Assembly (NCBI RefSeq): GCF_019857225.1
Contig: NZ_JAFJSY010000048.1
Coordinates: 1 to 64,000, forward strand
DNA length: 64,000 bases
DNA from: Streptomyces plumbidurans
GTDB lineage: Bacteria > Actinomycetota > Actinomycetes > Streptomycetales > Streptomycetaceae
Direction of reading: 5' to 3'
The first letter of the stretch is position 1. Each line of letters begins with the position of its first letter. Positions 1 through 9,123 of this stretch are shown piece by piece. The position numbers were made by a program, and so were the translations under genes. Below the pieces are notes generated by a model. It was not told the DNA's origin and searched no databases. It saw only the letters and a program-made list of their open reading frames with translations.

Positions 1-69
1 CGCTCTCGCCCGCCCCGCCGCACTCCGACCCACGGAGCCGACCGGCCGGCCGCACTCGCCCCGCCGTGC

Positions 70-3000
70 CTACCCCGCCGCGACCAGCGACTCCACCTGC
101 GCCTCCCGCTCCACCATCGCCCGCAACGGACCCGGTACGGCGGCCAGTTCGGCGTACGGGCCTCGCTGTACCACGCGTCCCTCGTCCAGGACGACGACCT
201 CGTCCACCGCGTCCAGACCAGACAGCCGGTGCGTGATGAGCAGGGTCGTGCGGCCCTGTGTGGCGGCCAGCAGGTCGGCGGTGAGGGCGTCGGCCGTCGG
301 CAGGTCAAGATGTTCCGCGGGCTCGTCGAGCACCAGGACGGGGAAGTCGGCGAGGAGCGCCCGGGCCAGTGCCAGCCGCTGCCGCTGCCCGCCCGACAGC
401 CGGGCCCCGTGCTCGCCGACCAGCGTGTCAAGGCCGTCCGGCAGCCGGTCCGCCCACTCCAGCAGCCGGGCGCGCCGCAGCGCGTCGCGCAGTTGGTCCT
501 CGGTGGCGTCCTTGCGCGCGAGGAGCAGGTTCTCGCGCACCGAGCTGTCGAAGAGGTGCGCGTCCTGCGCGCACAGTCCGACCAGCCGCCGTACGTCGTC
601 GCCGTCGAGGGCGCAGGCGTCCACGCCGGCCAGGGTGTACGAGCCCGCCTCCGCGTCCAGGAAGCGCAGCAGCGTCTGCGCCAGTGTCGTCTTGCCGGAG
701 CCGGAGGGCCCGACCACGGCGATCCGCTGCCCCTGGCCGAGGGTGAGGTCGAGGCCGTCGAGCGCCGGGCGCCGCTGCCCCTCGTAGCGCGCGGTCAGGC
801 CCTTGAGGGTCACCGGGAAGGGGGAGGCGGGCGCCTGCCGGGGCCGTTCCGGCTCCCGTACCGGCTCGGGCGCGTCCAGGACCTCGTACACGCGCTCCGC
901 GCTTCTGCGCACCCGCTGCCGGTGCTGCACGGCGAGCGGCAGCCCCAGTACGGCCTCGAAGGCGGCCAGCGGGGTGAGGACGATCACCGCCATCGTCACA
1001 CCGCCGAGCCGCCCGTCGGCGACCGCCTGGGCACCCGCGAGGGCGCTCGCGGCGACCGTCAGTCCGGAGAGCAGGGCGGTCAGGCCGTCGCCGAGCGCGG
1101 TGGCGGTGGCGGCGCGCGAGGCGATGCGGGTGAGCACGCCGTCGGCGCGCCGTGCCTCGGCGCCGCGGGCGTTCAGGGCGCCGGCGACCGTCAACTCGGC
1201 GGTGCCGGTGAGCAGATCGGTCACCCGTGTCGCGAGCTGTCCCCGCGCGGGGGCCAGCCTGCGGTCGGCTCGGCGGGCCACGGCACCGGTGAGCAGCGGG
1301 ACGCCGACCCCGGCCGCCAACAGACCTGCACCGAGTGCGAGGCCGGCCTCGGGCAGCAGCCACGCCGTGAAGCCCACGGACGCGGCGGACACCACCACCG
1401 CGGTCGCGGCGGGCAGCAGCCAGCGCAGCCAGTAGTCCTGGAGGGCGTCCACGTCGGTGACGAGCCGCGAGAGCAGGTCGCCGCGTCGGGTGCGGCGCAG
1501 CCCGGCGGGGGCCAACCGTTCCAGCCGCCGGTAGACGGCGACCCTGGTGTCGGCCAGCATCCGCAGCACCGCGTCGTGCGACACCAGCCGCTCGCCGTAC
1601 CGGAAGACCGCGCGCCCGATGCCGAAGGCGCGCGTCGCCGTCACAGCCACCATCAGATACAGCACGGGCGGCTGCTGCGAGGCCCGCGAGATGAGCCAAC
1701 CGGAGGTGGCCATGAGCCCGACGGCGCTGCCGAGCGCGAGGCTGCCGAGCAGCAGGGCGAGCGCCAGACGACCGCGCCGGGCGCCGGACATGGCCCGCAC
1801 GCGGGCGAGGACCCCGCCGCCACCGCTCACGGGGGCTGCGATGTTGTCGGGCTCGTGCGCGGCCGGGCTGTCGTACGCCTCCTGGGGTGCTGCCTGTGCC
1901 TTGGGGGACCGGTGTTCCGCAGCCGCGGGCTTCGTCGGCGCGTCCAGCCTGACGATCCGGTCCGCCGGTGCGAGCAGGGCCGGGCGGTGCACCACCAGCA
2001 GGACGGTCCGCCCTGCCGCAAGTCGCCGCACCGCCTGAACGACCTCCGCCTCGGTGGCGCCGTCCAGCGCGGCCGTCGGCTCGTCGAGGAGGAGCACCGG
2101 CCGGTCCGCGAGGAACGCCCGGGCCAGCGCGAGCCGTTGGCGCTGCCCGGCGGAGAGCCCGGCACCGTCCTCGCCGAGCAGGGTGTCCGTCCCGTCGGCC
2201 AGCGCCTCCACGAACTCCAGGGCACCGGCGTCCGCCAGCGCTCGCCGTACGGCGTCGTCGTCGGCGCCGGGACGCGCGAGCCGTACGTTCTCGGCGATGG
2301 TCCCGGCGAACAGGTGCGGGCGCTGCGGCACCCAGGCGATCCGCGACCGCCACTGCTCCAGGTCGGCGTCGCGGAGATCGACTCCCCCGACCCGCACCCG
2401 CCCCTCGGTGGGCCTCACAAAGCCCAGCAGAACGTTCAGCAGCGTCGACTTGCCGACGCCGCTCGGGCCCACGAGCGCGACCGTCTCCCCGGGCTCGACG
2501 GTGAAGGACGCCTGTGACACCGCGTCCTCGGACCGGCCGGGGTAGCGGACCGTCACGTTCTCGAAGGCGATGGCGCCCTGCGGCACGTCCGCCGTGCCCG
2601 AGGCCGGCACGGGCGTCTCCAGGACGGCGAAGATCTCCTCGGCCGCTGCGAGCCCCTCGGCCGCCGCGTGGTACTGCGCGCCGACCTGGCGCAGCGGCAG
2701 ATACGCCTCGGGCGCGAGGACGAGGATGACCAGGCCGACGTAGAGGTCCATCTCGCCGTGCACCAGCCGCATGCCGATTGTCACGGCGACCAGGGCCACG
2801 GACAGGGTGGAGAGCAGCTCCAGCGCGAAGGACGAGATGAAGGCGATCCGCAGCGTGCGCATCGTGGCCTGCCGGTACTCGCCGGTGATGCGGCGGATCG
2901 ACTCGGCCTGCGCCTTGGCCCGCCCGAACACCTTCAGGGTCGGCAGTCCCGCGACAACGTCCAGGAAGTGCCCGGACAGGCGGGACAGCAGCCGCCACTG

Positions 3001-3573
3001 ACGGTCCATCCGGGACTGGGTGGCCCAGCCGATCAGCATCATGAAGACCGGGATGAGCGGCAGGGTGCCCGTGATGATCGCCGCCGAGACCCAGTCCTCG
3101 GTGACGATCCGCGCGAGCACCGCGACCGGCACGACCACCGCGAGTCCCAACTGCGGCAGATAGCGCGAGAAGTAGTCGTCGAGGGCGTCGACTCCCCGTG
3201 TGGCGAGGGCGACCAGCGAGCCCGTCCGCTGTCCGCCCAGCCATCCGGGGCCCAGGGCGACGGCACGCTCCAGCAGCCGCCCCCGCAGCTCCGACTTCAC
3301 CGCCGCGCTCGCCCGGTGGGCGGCGAGCTCGGTGAGCCAGGAGACCAGTGCCCGGCCGGCCGCGACAGCCGCGAGCAGCAGCAGGGGGGTGCCGAGTGCG
3401 GAGACCGTCATCCGGTGCTGGAAGGCACCCACCACGACCTCGGCGATGAGCATCGCCTGAGCGATGACCAGGCCCGCTCCGACAACGCCCAGGCCGACGA
3501 CCGCCACCATGAACAGCCGGGTGGCGCGGGCGTACCGGAGCAGACGGGGATCGATTGGTTTCACGTGAAACAC
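70..3573 (-). CDS. cydDC: CydDC-type fused ABC exporter for cytochrome bd assembly
   Basis: A single 1167-residue protein joins two ABC exporter half-units, each a membrane domain followed by an ATPase. The first half has Walker A GPSGVGKST near residue 370 and signature LSAGQRQRLALARA; the second has GPSGSGKTT near residue 955 and LSGGQRQRLALARA. In E. coli CydD and CydC are separate proteins that export reductant (cysteine or glutathione) needed for haem insertion into bd oxidase; the fusion is usual in streptomycetes. It follows cydB by 3 bases, so it is probably translated from the cydAB message. The GTG start at 3573 lies just before a perfect parS site, and an in-frame GTG at 3564 lies inside it; GAGG upstream fits the second start better by spacing. 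Function is from family and context; confidence is high. Confidence 0.95.
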   Translation of the reverse strand: MFHVKPIDPRLLRYARATRLFMVAVVGLGVVGAGLVIAQAMLIAEVVVGAFQHRMTVSALGTPLLLLAAVAAGRALVSWLTELAAHRASAAVKSELRGRLLERAVALGPGWLGGQRTGSLVALATRGVDALDDYFSRYLPQLGLAVVVPVAVLARIVTEDWVSAAIITGTLPLIPVFMMLIGWATQSRMDRQWRLLSRLSGHFLDVVAGLPTLKVFGRAKAQAESIRRITGEYRQATMRTLRIAFISSFALELLSTLSVALVAVTIGMRLVHGEMDLYVGLVILVLAPEAYLPLRQVGAQYHAAAEGLAAAEEIFAVLETPVPASGTADVPQGAIAFENVTVRYPGRSEDAVSQASFTVEPGETVALVGPSGVGKSTLLNVLLGFVRPTEGRVRVGGVDLRDADLEQWRSRIAWVPQRPHLFAGTIAENVRLARPGADDDAVRRALADAGALEFVEALADGTDTLLGEDGAGLSAGQRQRLALARAFLADRPVLLLDEPTAALDGATEAEVVQAVRRLAAGRTVLLVVHRPALLAPADRIVRLDAPTKPAAAEHRSPKAQAAPQEAYDSPAAHEPDNIAAPVSGGGGVLARVRAMSGARRGRLALALLLGSLALGSAVGLMATSGWLISRASQQPPVLYLMVAVTATRAFGIGRAVFRYGERLVSHDAVLRMLADTRVAVYRRLERLAPAGLRRTRRGDLLSRLVTDVDALQDYWLRWLLPAATAVVVSAASVGFTAWLLPEAGLALGAGLLAAGVGVPLLTGAVARRADRRLAPARGQLATRVTDLLTGTAELTVAGALNARGAEARRADGVLTRIASRAATATALGDGLTALLSGLTVAASALAGAQAVADGRLGGVTMAVIVLTPLAAFEAVLGLPLAVQHRQRVRRSAERVYEVLDAPEPVREPERPRQAPASPFPVTLKGLTARYEGQRRPALDGLDLTLGQGQRIAVVGPSGSGKTTLAQTLLRFLDAEAGSYTLAGVDACALDGDDVRRLVGLCAQDAHLFDSSVRENLLLARKDATEDQLRDALRRARLLEWADRLPDGLDTLVGEHGARLSGGQRQRLALARALLADFPVLVLDEPAEHLDLPTADALTADLLAATQGRTTLLITHRLSGLDAVDEVVVLDEGRVVQRGPYAELAAVPGPLRAMVEREAQVESLVAAG
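3558..3571. other. parS site at the cydDC start codon
   Basis: Perfect GTTTCACGTGAAAC, the ParB-binding site of Streptomyces. It overlaps the first codons of cydDC, which read F-H-V-K in this frame. Confidence 0.9.
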
Positions 3574-3576
3574 ACC

Positions 3577-4581
3577 TCAGTGCACGGTCTCAGCGATGTG
3601 CTGCGTTCCGATGCGCTTGCGGAACACCCAGTAGGTCCACCCCTGGTAGAGCAGGACGATCGGCGTGGCGATCCCGGCACACCAGGTCATGATCTTCAGG
3701 GTGTAGGGGCTCGACGAGGCGTTGGTGACGTTCAGGCTCCAGTTCTCGTCGAGCGAGGACGGCATGACATCGGGGAAGAGCGACAGGAACAGCATCGCCA
3801 CGGCGGCCACGATGGTGATCCCGGACAGGGCGAACGACCATCCCTCACGCCCGGCCTGATTGGCCACCAGGGCGGCGACCAGGGCGGCCACGGCCACGAC
3901 GAGCGCCACCAGGCTCTTGCCGTCCCCGCTGTCGACCTGCGTCCACAGCAGGAAGACCAGCGCCACCGCGGCGGCGGCCAGACCGACCACCGTGGCCAGC
4001 TTCCGCGCCCGTTCCCGGATCTCCCCGACCGTCTTGAGCGCCGTGAACACCGCGCCGTGGAAGGTGAACAGCGTCAGCGTCACCAGCCCGCCGAGCAGGG
4101 CGTACGGGTTGAGCAGGTCCCAGATGTTGCCGACGTACTCGAAGTTCTTGTCGATCTTCACTCCGTGCACGATGTTGCCGAAGGCGACACCCCACAGGAA
4201 CGCCGGGATCAGCGAGGTCCAGAAGATCGCCGTCTCCCAGTTGCGCTGCCAGTTCTCCTCGGGACGCTTGGCCCGGTACTCGAAGGCGACGCCCCGCACG
4301 ATCAGGCTGAGCAGGATGACCAGCAGCGGCAGATAGAAGCCCGAGAAGAGCGTGGCGTACCACTCGGGGAAGGCGGCGAAGGTCGCGCCGCCCGCCGAGA
4401 GCAGCCACACCTCGTTGCCGTCCCAGACCGGGCCGATGGTGTTGATCAGTACCCGCTTCTCGGGCCGGTCGCGGGCCAGCAGCTTGGTGAGGATGCCGAC
4501 CCCGAAGTCGAAGCCCTCCAGGAAGAAGTAGCCGGTCCACAGGACGGCGATCAGGACGAACCAGACGTCGTGCAGTTCCAT
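3577..4581 (-). CDS. cydB: cytochrome bd ubiquinol/menaquinol oxidase subunit II
   Basis: A 334-residue multi-helix membrane protein of the CydB family, the usual length. The N-terminus has the conserved stretch WTGYFFLEGFDFGVG, and the centre contains the GPVWDGNEVWLL motif typical of subunit II. With CydA it forms the bd quinol oxidase, which reduces oxygen to water at low oxygen tension; in actinomycetes the quinol is menaquinol. ATG start with GGGAG a suitable distance upstream. It sits 18 bases after cydA and 3 bases before cydDC, consistent with one operon driven by the promoter upstream of cydA. Confidence 0.97.
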   Translation of the reverse strand: MELHDVWFVLIAVLWTGYFFLEGFDFGVGILTKLLARDRPEKRVLINTIGPVWDGNEVWLLSAGGATFAAFPEWYATLFSGFYLPLLVILLSLIVRGVAFEYRAKRPEENWQRNWETAIFWTSLIPAFLWGVAFGNIVHGVKIDKNFEYVGNIWDLLNPYALLGGLVTLTLFTFHGAVFTALKTVGEIRERARKLATVVGLAAAAVALVFLLWTQVDSGDGKSLVALVVAVAALVAALVANQAGREGWSFALSGITIVAAVAMLFLSLFPDVMPSSLDENWSLNVTNASSSPYTLKIMTWCAGIATPIVLLYQGWTYWVFRKRIGTQHIAETVH

Positions 4582-4599
4582 GACTCGATCTCCCTCGGC

Positions 4600-6108
4600 C
4601 TAGTACGAGAAGGCCATCGGCTTGTCGGCGTCACGGGTGTCGCCGCCGATCTTCGTGGGCGGGTTGAGGTCGGCCTCGGTGAGCTCGGGCGGGCCGGCCT
4701 TGACGTACTTCACCAGCAGCTTGACCTCGACGACGGCGAGTGCGGCGTACAGCGCGGTGAAGATCAGCAGCGAGGTGAGGACCTCAGCCTGGGAGACGCC
4801 GGGGGAGACCGCGTGACGGGTCTGCAGGACGCCGTAGACGACCCAGGGCTGGCGGCCCATCTCGGTGAAGATCCAGCCCCAGGAGTTGGCGATCAGCGGG
4901 AAGCCCATGGTCCAGATGGCCACCAGCCAGTAGAGCCTGCCCAGCTTGGGGCTCAGGGCCTTGTTCCGGAACAGGACCAGATGCGGCACCTCGTCGTCGC
5001 CGGTCCTCAGGTGCTGCGGCAGCATGAACTTCTTGCGGGTCAGCCAGAGTCCGGCCAGGCCGATGGCGAAGGACGCCATGCCGAAGCCGATCATCCAGCG
5101 GAACGCCCAGAAGGTGACGGGGATGATGGGGCGGTAGTCGCCGGGGCCGTACTTCTGCTGCTCGGCCTTGTTGGTGTCGTTGATGCCGGGGACGTAGGAG
5201 TCGAAGTTGTCGTCGGCGAGGAACGACAGTATTCCGGGGACCGACAGCTCGACCGAGTTGTGGCCCTTGCTCACGTCGCCGTAGGCGAAGACCGAGAACG
5301 GCGCGGAGTGCTGACCGTCCCACAGGGCCTCGGCGGCCGCCATCTTCATCGGCTGCTGCTTGAACATGACCTTGCCGAGGGTGTCGCCGCTGATCGCGGT
5401 GAGCAGGCCGGCGATGACGACGGTGATCAGGCCCAGCCGCAGCGAGGTCTTCATGACGGGGATGTGCTTCTTGCGGAACAGATGGAAGGCGGCGATGCCG
5501 ACCATGAACGCGCCGCCGGTCAGGAAGCACGCCGAGAGCGTGTGGAATGCCTGCGCGAGTGCGGTGTTCTGGGTCAGCACCTGCCAGAAGTCGGTGAGTT
5601 CGGCGCGCCCCTTGGCCTTGTTGATCCGGTAGCCGACGGGGTGCTGCATCCAGGAGTTGGCCGCGAGGATGAAGTACGCCGACAGGACCGTGCCGATCGA
5701 GACCATCCAGATGCAGGCCAGATGGATCCGCTTGGGCAGCTTGTCCCAGCCGAAGATCCACAGCCCGATGAAGGTCGACTCGAAGAAGAACGCGATCAGC
5801 GCCTCGAAGGCGAGCGGGGCGCCGAAGACGTCACCGACGAAGCGGGAGTAGTCCGACCAGTTCATGCCGAACTGGAACTCCTGCACGATGCCGGTGACCA
5901 CACCCATCGCGATGTTGATCAGGAAAAGCTTGCCCCAGAACTTGGTCGCCCTGAGGTACTTCTCCTTCTCCGTGCGCACCCAGGCGGTCTGCAGTCCGGC
6001 CGTCAGGGCGGCCAGCGAGATCGTCAGGGGCACGAAGAGGAAGTGGTACACGGTCGTGATGCCGAACTGCCATCGCGCCAGGGTCTCCGGCGCCAGAGCC
6101 AGGTTCAC
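4600..6108 (-). CDS. cydA: cytochrome bd oxidase subunit I
   Basis: A 502-residue membrane protein with about nine hydrophobic segments. It carries the CydA hallmark GRQPWVVYGVLQT near residue 420 and the N-terminal ARWQFGITTVYHFLFVPLT segment with the histidine that ligates haem. CydA carries the haems b558, b595 and d and the quinol-oxidising loop. The GTG start is preceded by AAGGAG at good spacing. It is first in the cydA-cydB-cydDC operon. A Rex operator lies about 25 bases upstream of the start codon, so the operon is expected to be derepressed when NADH/NAD+ rises under oxygen limitation, as shown for S. coelicolor. Confidence 0.97.
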   Translation of the reverse strand: MNLALAPETLARWQFGITTVYHFLFVPLTISLAALTAGLQTAWVRTEKEKYLRATKFWGKLFLINIAMGVVTGIVQEFQFGMNWSDYSRFVGDVFGAPLAFEALIAFFFESTFIGLWIFGWDKLPKRIHLACIWMVSIGTVLSAYFILAANSWMQHPVGYRINKAKGRAELTDFWQVLTQNTALAQAFHTLSACFLTGGAFMVGIAAFHLFRKKHIPVMKTSLRLGLITVVIAGLLTAISGDTLGKVMFKQQPMKMAAAEALWDGQHSAPFSVFAYGDVSKGHNSVELSVPGILSFLADDNFDSYVPGINDTNKAEQQKYGPGDYRPIIPVTFWAFRWMIGFGMASFAIGLAGLWLTRKKFMLPQHLRTGDDEVPHLVLFRNKALSPKLGRLYWLVAIWTMGFPLIANSWGWIFTEMGRQPWVVYGVLQTRHAVSPGVSQAEVLTSLLIFTALYAALAVVEVKLLVKYVKAGPPELTEADLNPPTKIGGDTRDADKPMAFSY

Positions 6109-6128
6109 GTGGCCGCTCCTTACGTGCG

Positions 6129-6154
6129 CTTGTGAATGCGTTCACATTCACAAG
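6129..6154. promoter_or_regulatory. Rex operator (ROP) upstream of cydA, nested in a longer inverted repeat
   Basis: TGTGAATGCGTTCACA at 6131-6146 matches the Streptomyces Rex consensus TGTGAACGCGTTCACA with one difference. The same bases are part of a second, perfect 10-bp inverted repeat, CTTGTGAATG (6129-6138) and CATTCACAAG (6145-6154) with a 6-bp centre. Placement directly upstream of cydA fits redox repression. Confidence 0.85.
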
Positions 6155-6267
6155 CAATTATGACCCACGGGTATGGGTGGAACGGCACGGGGGCGCTGTC
6201 TGCTGCGTCACGTCAGCCCCCTCGGCCCGAATGCGGGCGGAGAAGGCGCAGCTGAGAGCACAACTGA

Positions 6268-6316
6268 GGGCCTGTCGGGGCGACGGCCGCAAGATCCGGC
6301 CGGCCCCGACAGGCCC
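6268..6316 (-). terminator. terminator hairpin after hisC
   Basis: A 14-bp perfect stem (6268-6281 pairing with 6303-6316) lies just past the hisC stop, before the cydA promoter region. The inner GGCC/GGCC can pair further. There is no long U tract, as is common in Streptomyces. Confidence 0.65.
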
Positions 6317-6328
6317 CGTCGGCGGAGC

Positions 6329-7408
6329 TCAGAACTCCTTGCGGAAAGCTTCCGTCACCTTCAGGAAGATGTCGTTCGCCTCGTTCTCCCCGACCGTCAC
6401 CCGCACGCCCTCGCCCGCGAACGGCCGGACCACCACACCGTGCTGCTCACACGCCTGCGCGAAGGGCACCGTGCGCTCCCCCAGCCGCAGCCACACGAAG
6501 TTGGCCTGGGTCTCCGGCACCGTCCAGCCCTGGGAGCGCAGCGTGTCGACGACCCGGTTGCGCTCGCAGACCAGGGAGCCGACCCGGCCGAGCAGTTCGT
6601 CCTCGGCCCGCAGCGAGGCGATGGCCGCCTCCTGCGCGAGCTGGCTCACGCCGAACGGCACCGCCGTCTTGCGCAGCGCCGCCGCCACCGGCTCATGGGC
6701 GATCGCGAAGCCGACCCGCAGACCCGCGAGGCCGTACGCCTTGGAGAAGGTGCGCAGCACACAGACGTTCGGGCGCTCGCGGTACAGCTCCACGCCGTCG
6801 GGCACCTCGGGGTCGCGGATGAACTCGCGGTACGCCTCGTCCAGCACCACCAGCACATCGCCGGGCACCCGGTCGAGGAACCGTTCCAGCTCCGCCCGGC
6901 GCACGGTCGTCCCGGTCGGGTTGTTGGGGTTGCAGACGAAGATCAGGCGCGTGCGGTCGGTGATCGCGTCCGCCATCGCGTCCAGGTCGTGCACATCGCC
7001 CGGGGTCAGCGGCACCTGCACCGAGGTGGCGCCGCTGATCTGCGTGATGATCGGGTACGCCTCGAAGGACCGCCAGGCGTAGATGACCTCGTCGCCGGGG
7101 CCGGCGGTGGCCTGGATGAGCTGCTGCGCGACGCCCACCGAACCGGTGCCGGTGGCCAGGTGGGTGAGCGGCACACCGAAGCGGTCGGACAGCTCGCTCA
7201 TCAGCCCCGTGCAGGCCATGTCCGGGTAGCGGTTGAAGGACGCGATCGCGGCCGTCACCGTCTCCATCACGCCGGGCAGCGGCGGATAGGGGTTCTCGTT
7301 GGAGGACAGCTTGTAGGCCGCCGGGCCACCGGCCGCGGCGGGCTTGCCCGGCTTGTAGGTGGGGATACCCTCCAGCTCGGCGCGCAGCTTGGGGCTCGTC
7401 TCGCTCAC
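6329..7408 (-). CDS. hisC: histidinol-phosphate aminotransferase family enzyme
   Basis: Class I/II PLP-dependent aminotransferase of the HisC family, 359 residues from the GTG at 7408. This start was chosen because AGGAGGACTG lies directly upstream; the frame stays open for 33 more codons without a comparable site. Motifs include YKLSSNENPYPP near the N-terminus, FVCNPNNPTGT, and the PLP-lysine motif TFSKAYGLAGLRVGF. HisC converts histidinol phosphate and 2-oxoglutarate to imidazole-acetol phosphate and glutamate in histidine synthesis. The gene stands alone rather than in a his operon, so it may be a second HisC paralogue, and phenylalanine or tyrosine aminotransferase activity is possible. 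Transcribed divergently from the LacI-type gene. Confidence 0.9.
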   Translation of the reverse strand: MSETSPKLRAELEGIPTYKPGKPAAAGGPAAYKLSSNENPYPPLPGVMETVTAAIASFNRYPDMACTGLMSELSDRFGVPLTHLATGTGSVGVAQQLIQATAGPGDEVIYAWRSFEAYPIITQISGATSVQVPLTPGDVHDLDAMADAITDRTRLIFVCNPNNPTGTTVRRAELERFLDRVPGDVLVVLDEAYREFIRDPEVPDGVELYRERPNVCVLRTFSKAYGLAGLRVGFAIAHEPVAAALRKTAVPFGVSQLAQEAAIASLRAEDELLGRVGSLVCERNRVVDTLRSQGWTVPETQANFVWLRLGERTVPFAQACEQHGVVVRPFAGEGVRVTVGENEANDIFLKVTEAFRKEF

Positions 7409-7809
7409 CGCAGTCCTCCTCATGACCACCACCGGCTTTTGAATACTGCTTACCTTATGAGGATTCGGCTGCCCTGCGTACCGGTCAGGACGGACCACCT
7501 CCGTCACAGCCGCATCAGGGGCAACACCACCCTTAGCGAGACGAATCGAGGGGCGCGCTCACATATATCTATGCGCCGGTGGCTCACTCCGTGGCGCGCA
7601 TCCCCCGTGAAGGTGAGTTGAGACCTCTTCGAAACATCGGGGGCTTGGCAGGCTTGTGTGCGCCGACAAGTCACGTAGTGACATTGGATCGTTCAACTGA
7701 CTTTGTTTCAAAGGCAGTTGATGCAAGATGACCTTGCAGAAACGTGCCTGTCAACGCGTGCATATGCGTCCGCCCTACCCCAGTCCATGAGCCCTACTAT
7801 CGGCTCGCC
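7409..7809. promoter_or_regulatory. divergent intergenic region with three palindromes (candidate operators)
   Basis: About 400 bases without a gene, between hisC and the LacI-type regulator. Three inverted repeats are visible. GTCAC-gta-GTGAC is at 7670-7682. CAACTGACTTTG (7694-7705) pairs with CAAAGGCAGTTG (7709-7720), matching at 11 of 12 positions around ttt. TGCAAG (7722-7727) pairs with CTTGCA (7733-7738). They lie 72-140 bases upstream of the regulator start. LacI-family proteins commonly bind palindromes in their own promoter, so these are candidate sites; which protein binds is unknown. Confidence 0.4.
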
Positions 7810-8922
7810 ATGACAGCAGCAGGGAAGCACCAGGTGAGCCGCGCGGAAACCTCACGCCGAGGAAGCCGGCCGGGGCGGGCAGGCATCAGGGACGTGGCCG
7901 CCGCCGCCGGAGTCTCCATCACGACCGTCTCCGACGCCCTCAACGGCAAGGGGCGGCTCCCGGACGCCACCCGCCGCCATGTCCGCGAGGTCGCGGACCG
8001 GCTGGGCTACCGCCCGTCGGCCGCCGCCAGAACCCTCCGTACCGGCAAGTCGGGCCTCATCGGTCTGACCGTGACGACGTACGGGGATGAACCTTTCACC
8101 TTCACCGAGTTCGCCTACTTCGCCGAGATGGCGCGGGCCGCGACCTCGGCCGCGCTGGCCCGCGGCTACGCGCTGGTGATCCTGCCCGCGACCTCGCGCC
8201 ACGACGTGTGGTCCAACGTCGCCCTGGACGGGACGGTCGTCATCGACCCCTCCGACCAGGACCCGGTGGTCAGCGAACTGGTCCGGCAGGGCTTACCGGT
8301 CGTCTCCGACGGCCGCCCGGCCGGCTCGCTGCCGGTCACCGCGTGGGTCGACAACGACCACGAGGCCGCCGTGATGGGCATCCTCGATCATCTGGCCGAC
8401 GCCGGCGCCCGCCGCATCGGCCTGCTGACGGGCACCTCGACGGACACGTACACCCATCTGTCGACGACGGCCTATCTGCGCTGGTGCGAACGCGTCGGCC
8501 AGGACCCGGTGTACGAGGCCTACCCGGCGCACGACCCCTGCGCGGGCGCCGTCGCCGCCGACCGGCTGCTCGCCCGCCCCGACCGGCCCGACGCCGTCTA
8601 CGGCCTGTTCGACCCGAACGGCACCGACCTGCTCGCCGCGGCCCGCCGCTACGGCCTGCGCGTACCGGACGACCTGCTTCTGGTCTGCTGCAGCGAATCC
8701 ACCGTGTACGCCAACACCGAGCCTCCGGTCACCACGCTCTCGCTGAAACCCCGGCGCATCGGCACCGCGGTCGTGCAGCTCCTCATCGACGCGATCGAGG
8801 GGGTCGAATCGGACCAACCGGTCGAGCAGGTGATACCGACGGAGCTGATCGTGCGCACCTCGTCGCAGCGGCGCCCGCCGCGTACGACGGTCAGCGCGCC
8901 GCGATCGCCCGAGGAGGAGTAG
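7810..8922 (+). CDS. LacI-family transcriptional regulator with a TTA codon
   Basis: A 370-residue protein from the ATG at 7810; the frame is open 22 codons upstream but those residues do not match the family. The HTH IRDVAAAAGVSITTVSDALN is near residues 28-47, followed by the hinge helix segment SAAARTLRTGKSGLIGL and a periplasmic-binding-protein-like ligand domain to the end. LacI proteins bind palindromic operators and release them on binding a sugar or nucleotide. The ligand is not evident, since no sugar transport genes are adjacent. Codon 162 (8293-8295) is TTA, the leucine codon read only by the bldA tRNA in Streptomyces, so synthesis is likely delayed to the developmental phase. Confidence 0.9.
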   Translation: MTAAGKHQVSRAETSRRGSRPGRAGIRDVAAAAGVSITTVSDALNGKGRLPDATRRHVREVADRLGYRPSAAARTLRTGKSGLIGLTVTTYGDEPFTFTEFAYFAEMARAATSAALARGYALVILPATSRHDVWSNVALDGTVVIDPSDQDPVVSELVRQGLPVVSDGRPAGSLPVTAWVDNDHEAAVMGILDHLADAGARRIGLLTGTSTDTYTHLSTTAYLRWCERVGQDPVYEAYPAHDPCAGAVAADRLLARPDRPDAVYGLFDPNGTDLLAAARRYGLRVPDDLLLVCCSESTVYANTEPPVTTLSLKPRRIGTAVVQLLIDAIEGVESDQPVEQVIPTELIVRTSSQRRPPRTTVSAPRSPEEE

Positions 8923-9123
8923 AACAGAGGCCGTCAGCATGCGGGCGAAGCCCTGCCCAATCGGGGCGAAAGCCGCGGTGAACTGGACTCTTACTCCGAT
9001 TCACCACCCCTGGGTCATCACATGGCGCGATCGGCATTCCTATGATGGGCCCACGACACCGCGGGCCGCTGCGACCAGGCAGTCCGATGCGGTGCAGATG
9101 CGGCGCGATGGTGGAGGGGTCTG

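Noticed and set aside
2668..6135. A 1155-codon open frame on the plus strand opposite cydDC and cydBA
   Set aside because: It is antisense to three certain genes, has no family motif, and shows the E/Q/D/R/G-rich composition expected from reverse reading of GC-rich coding DNA.
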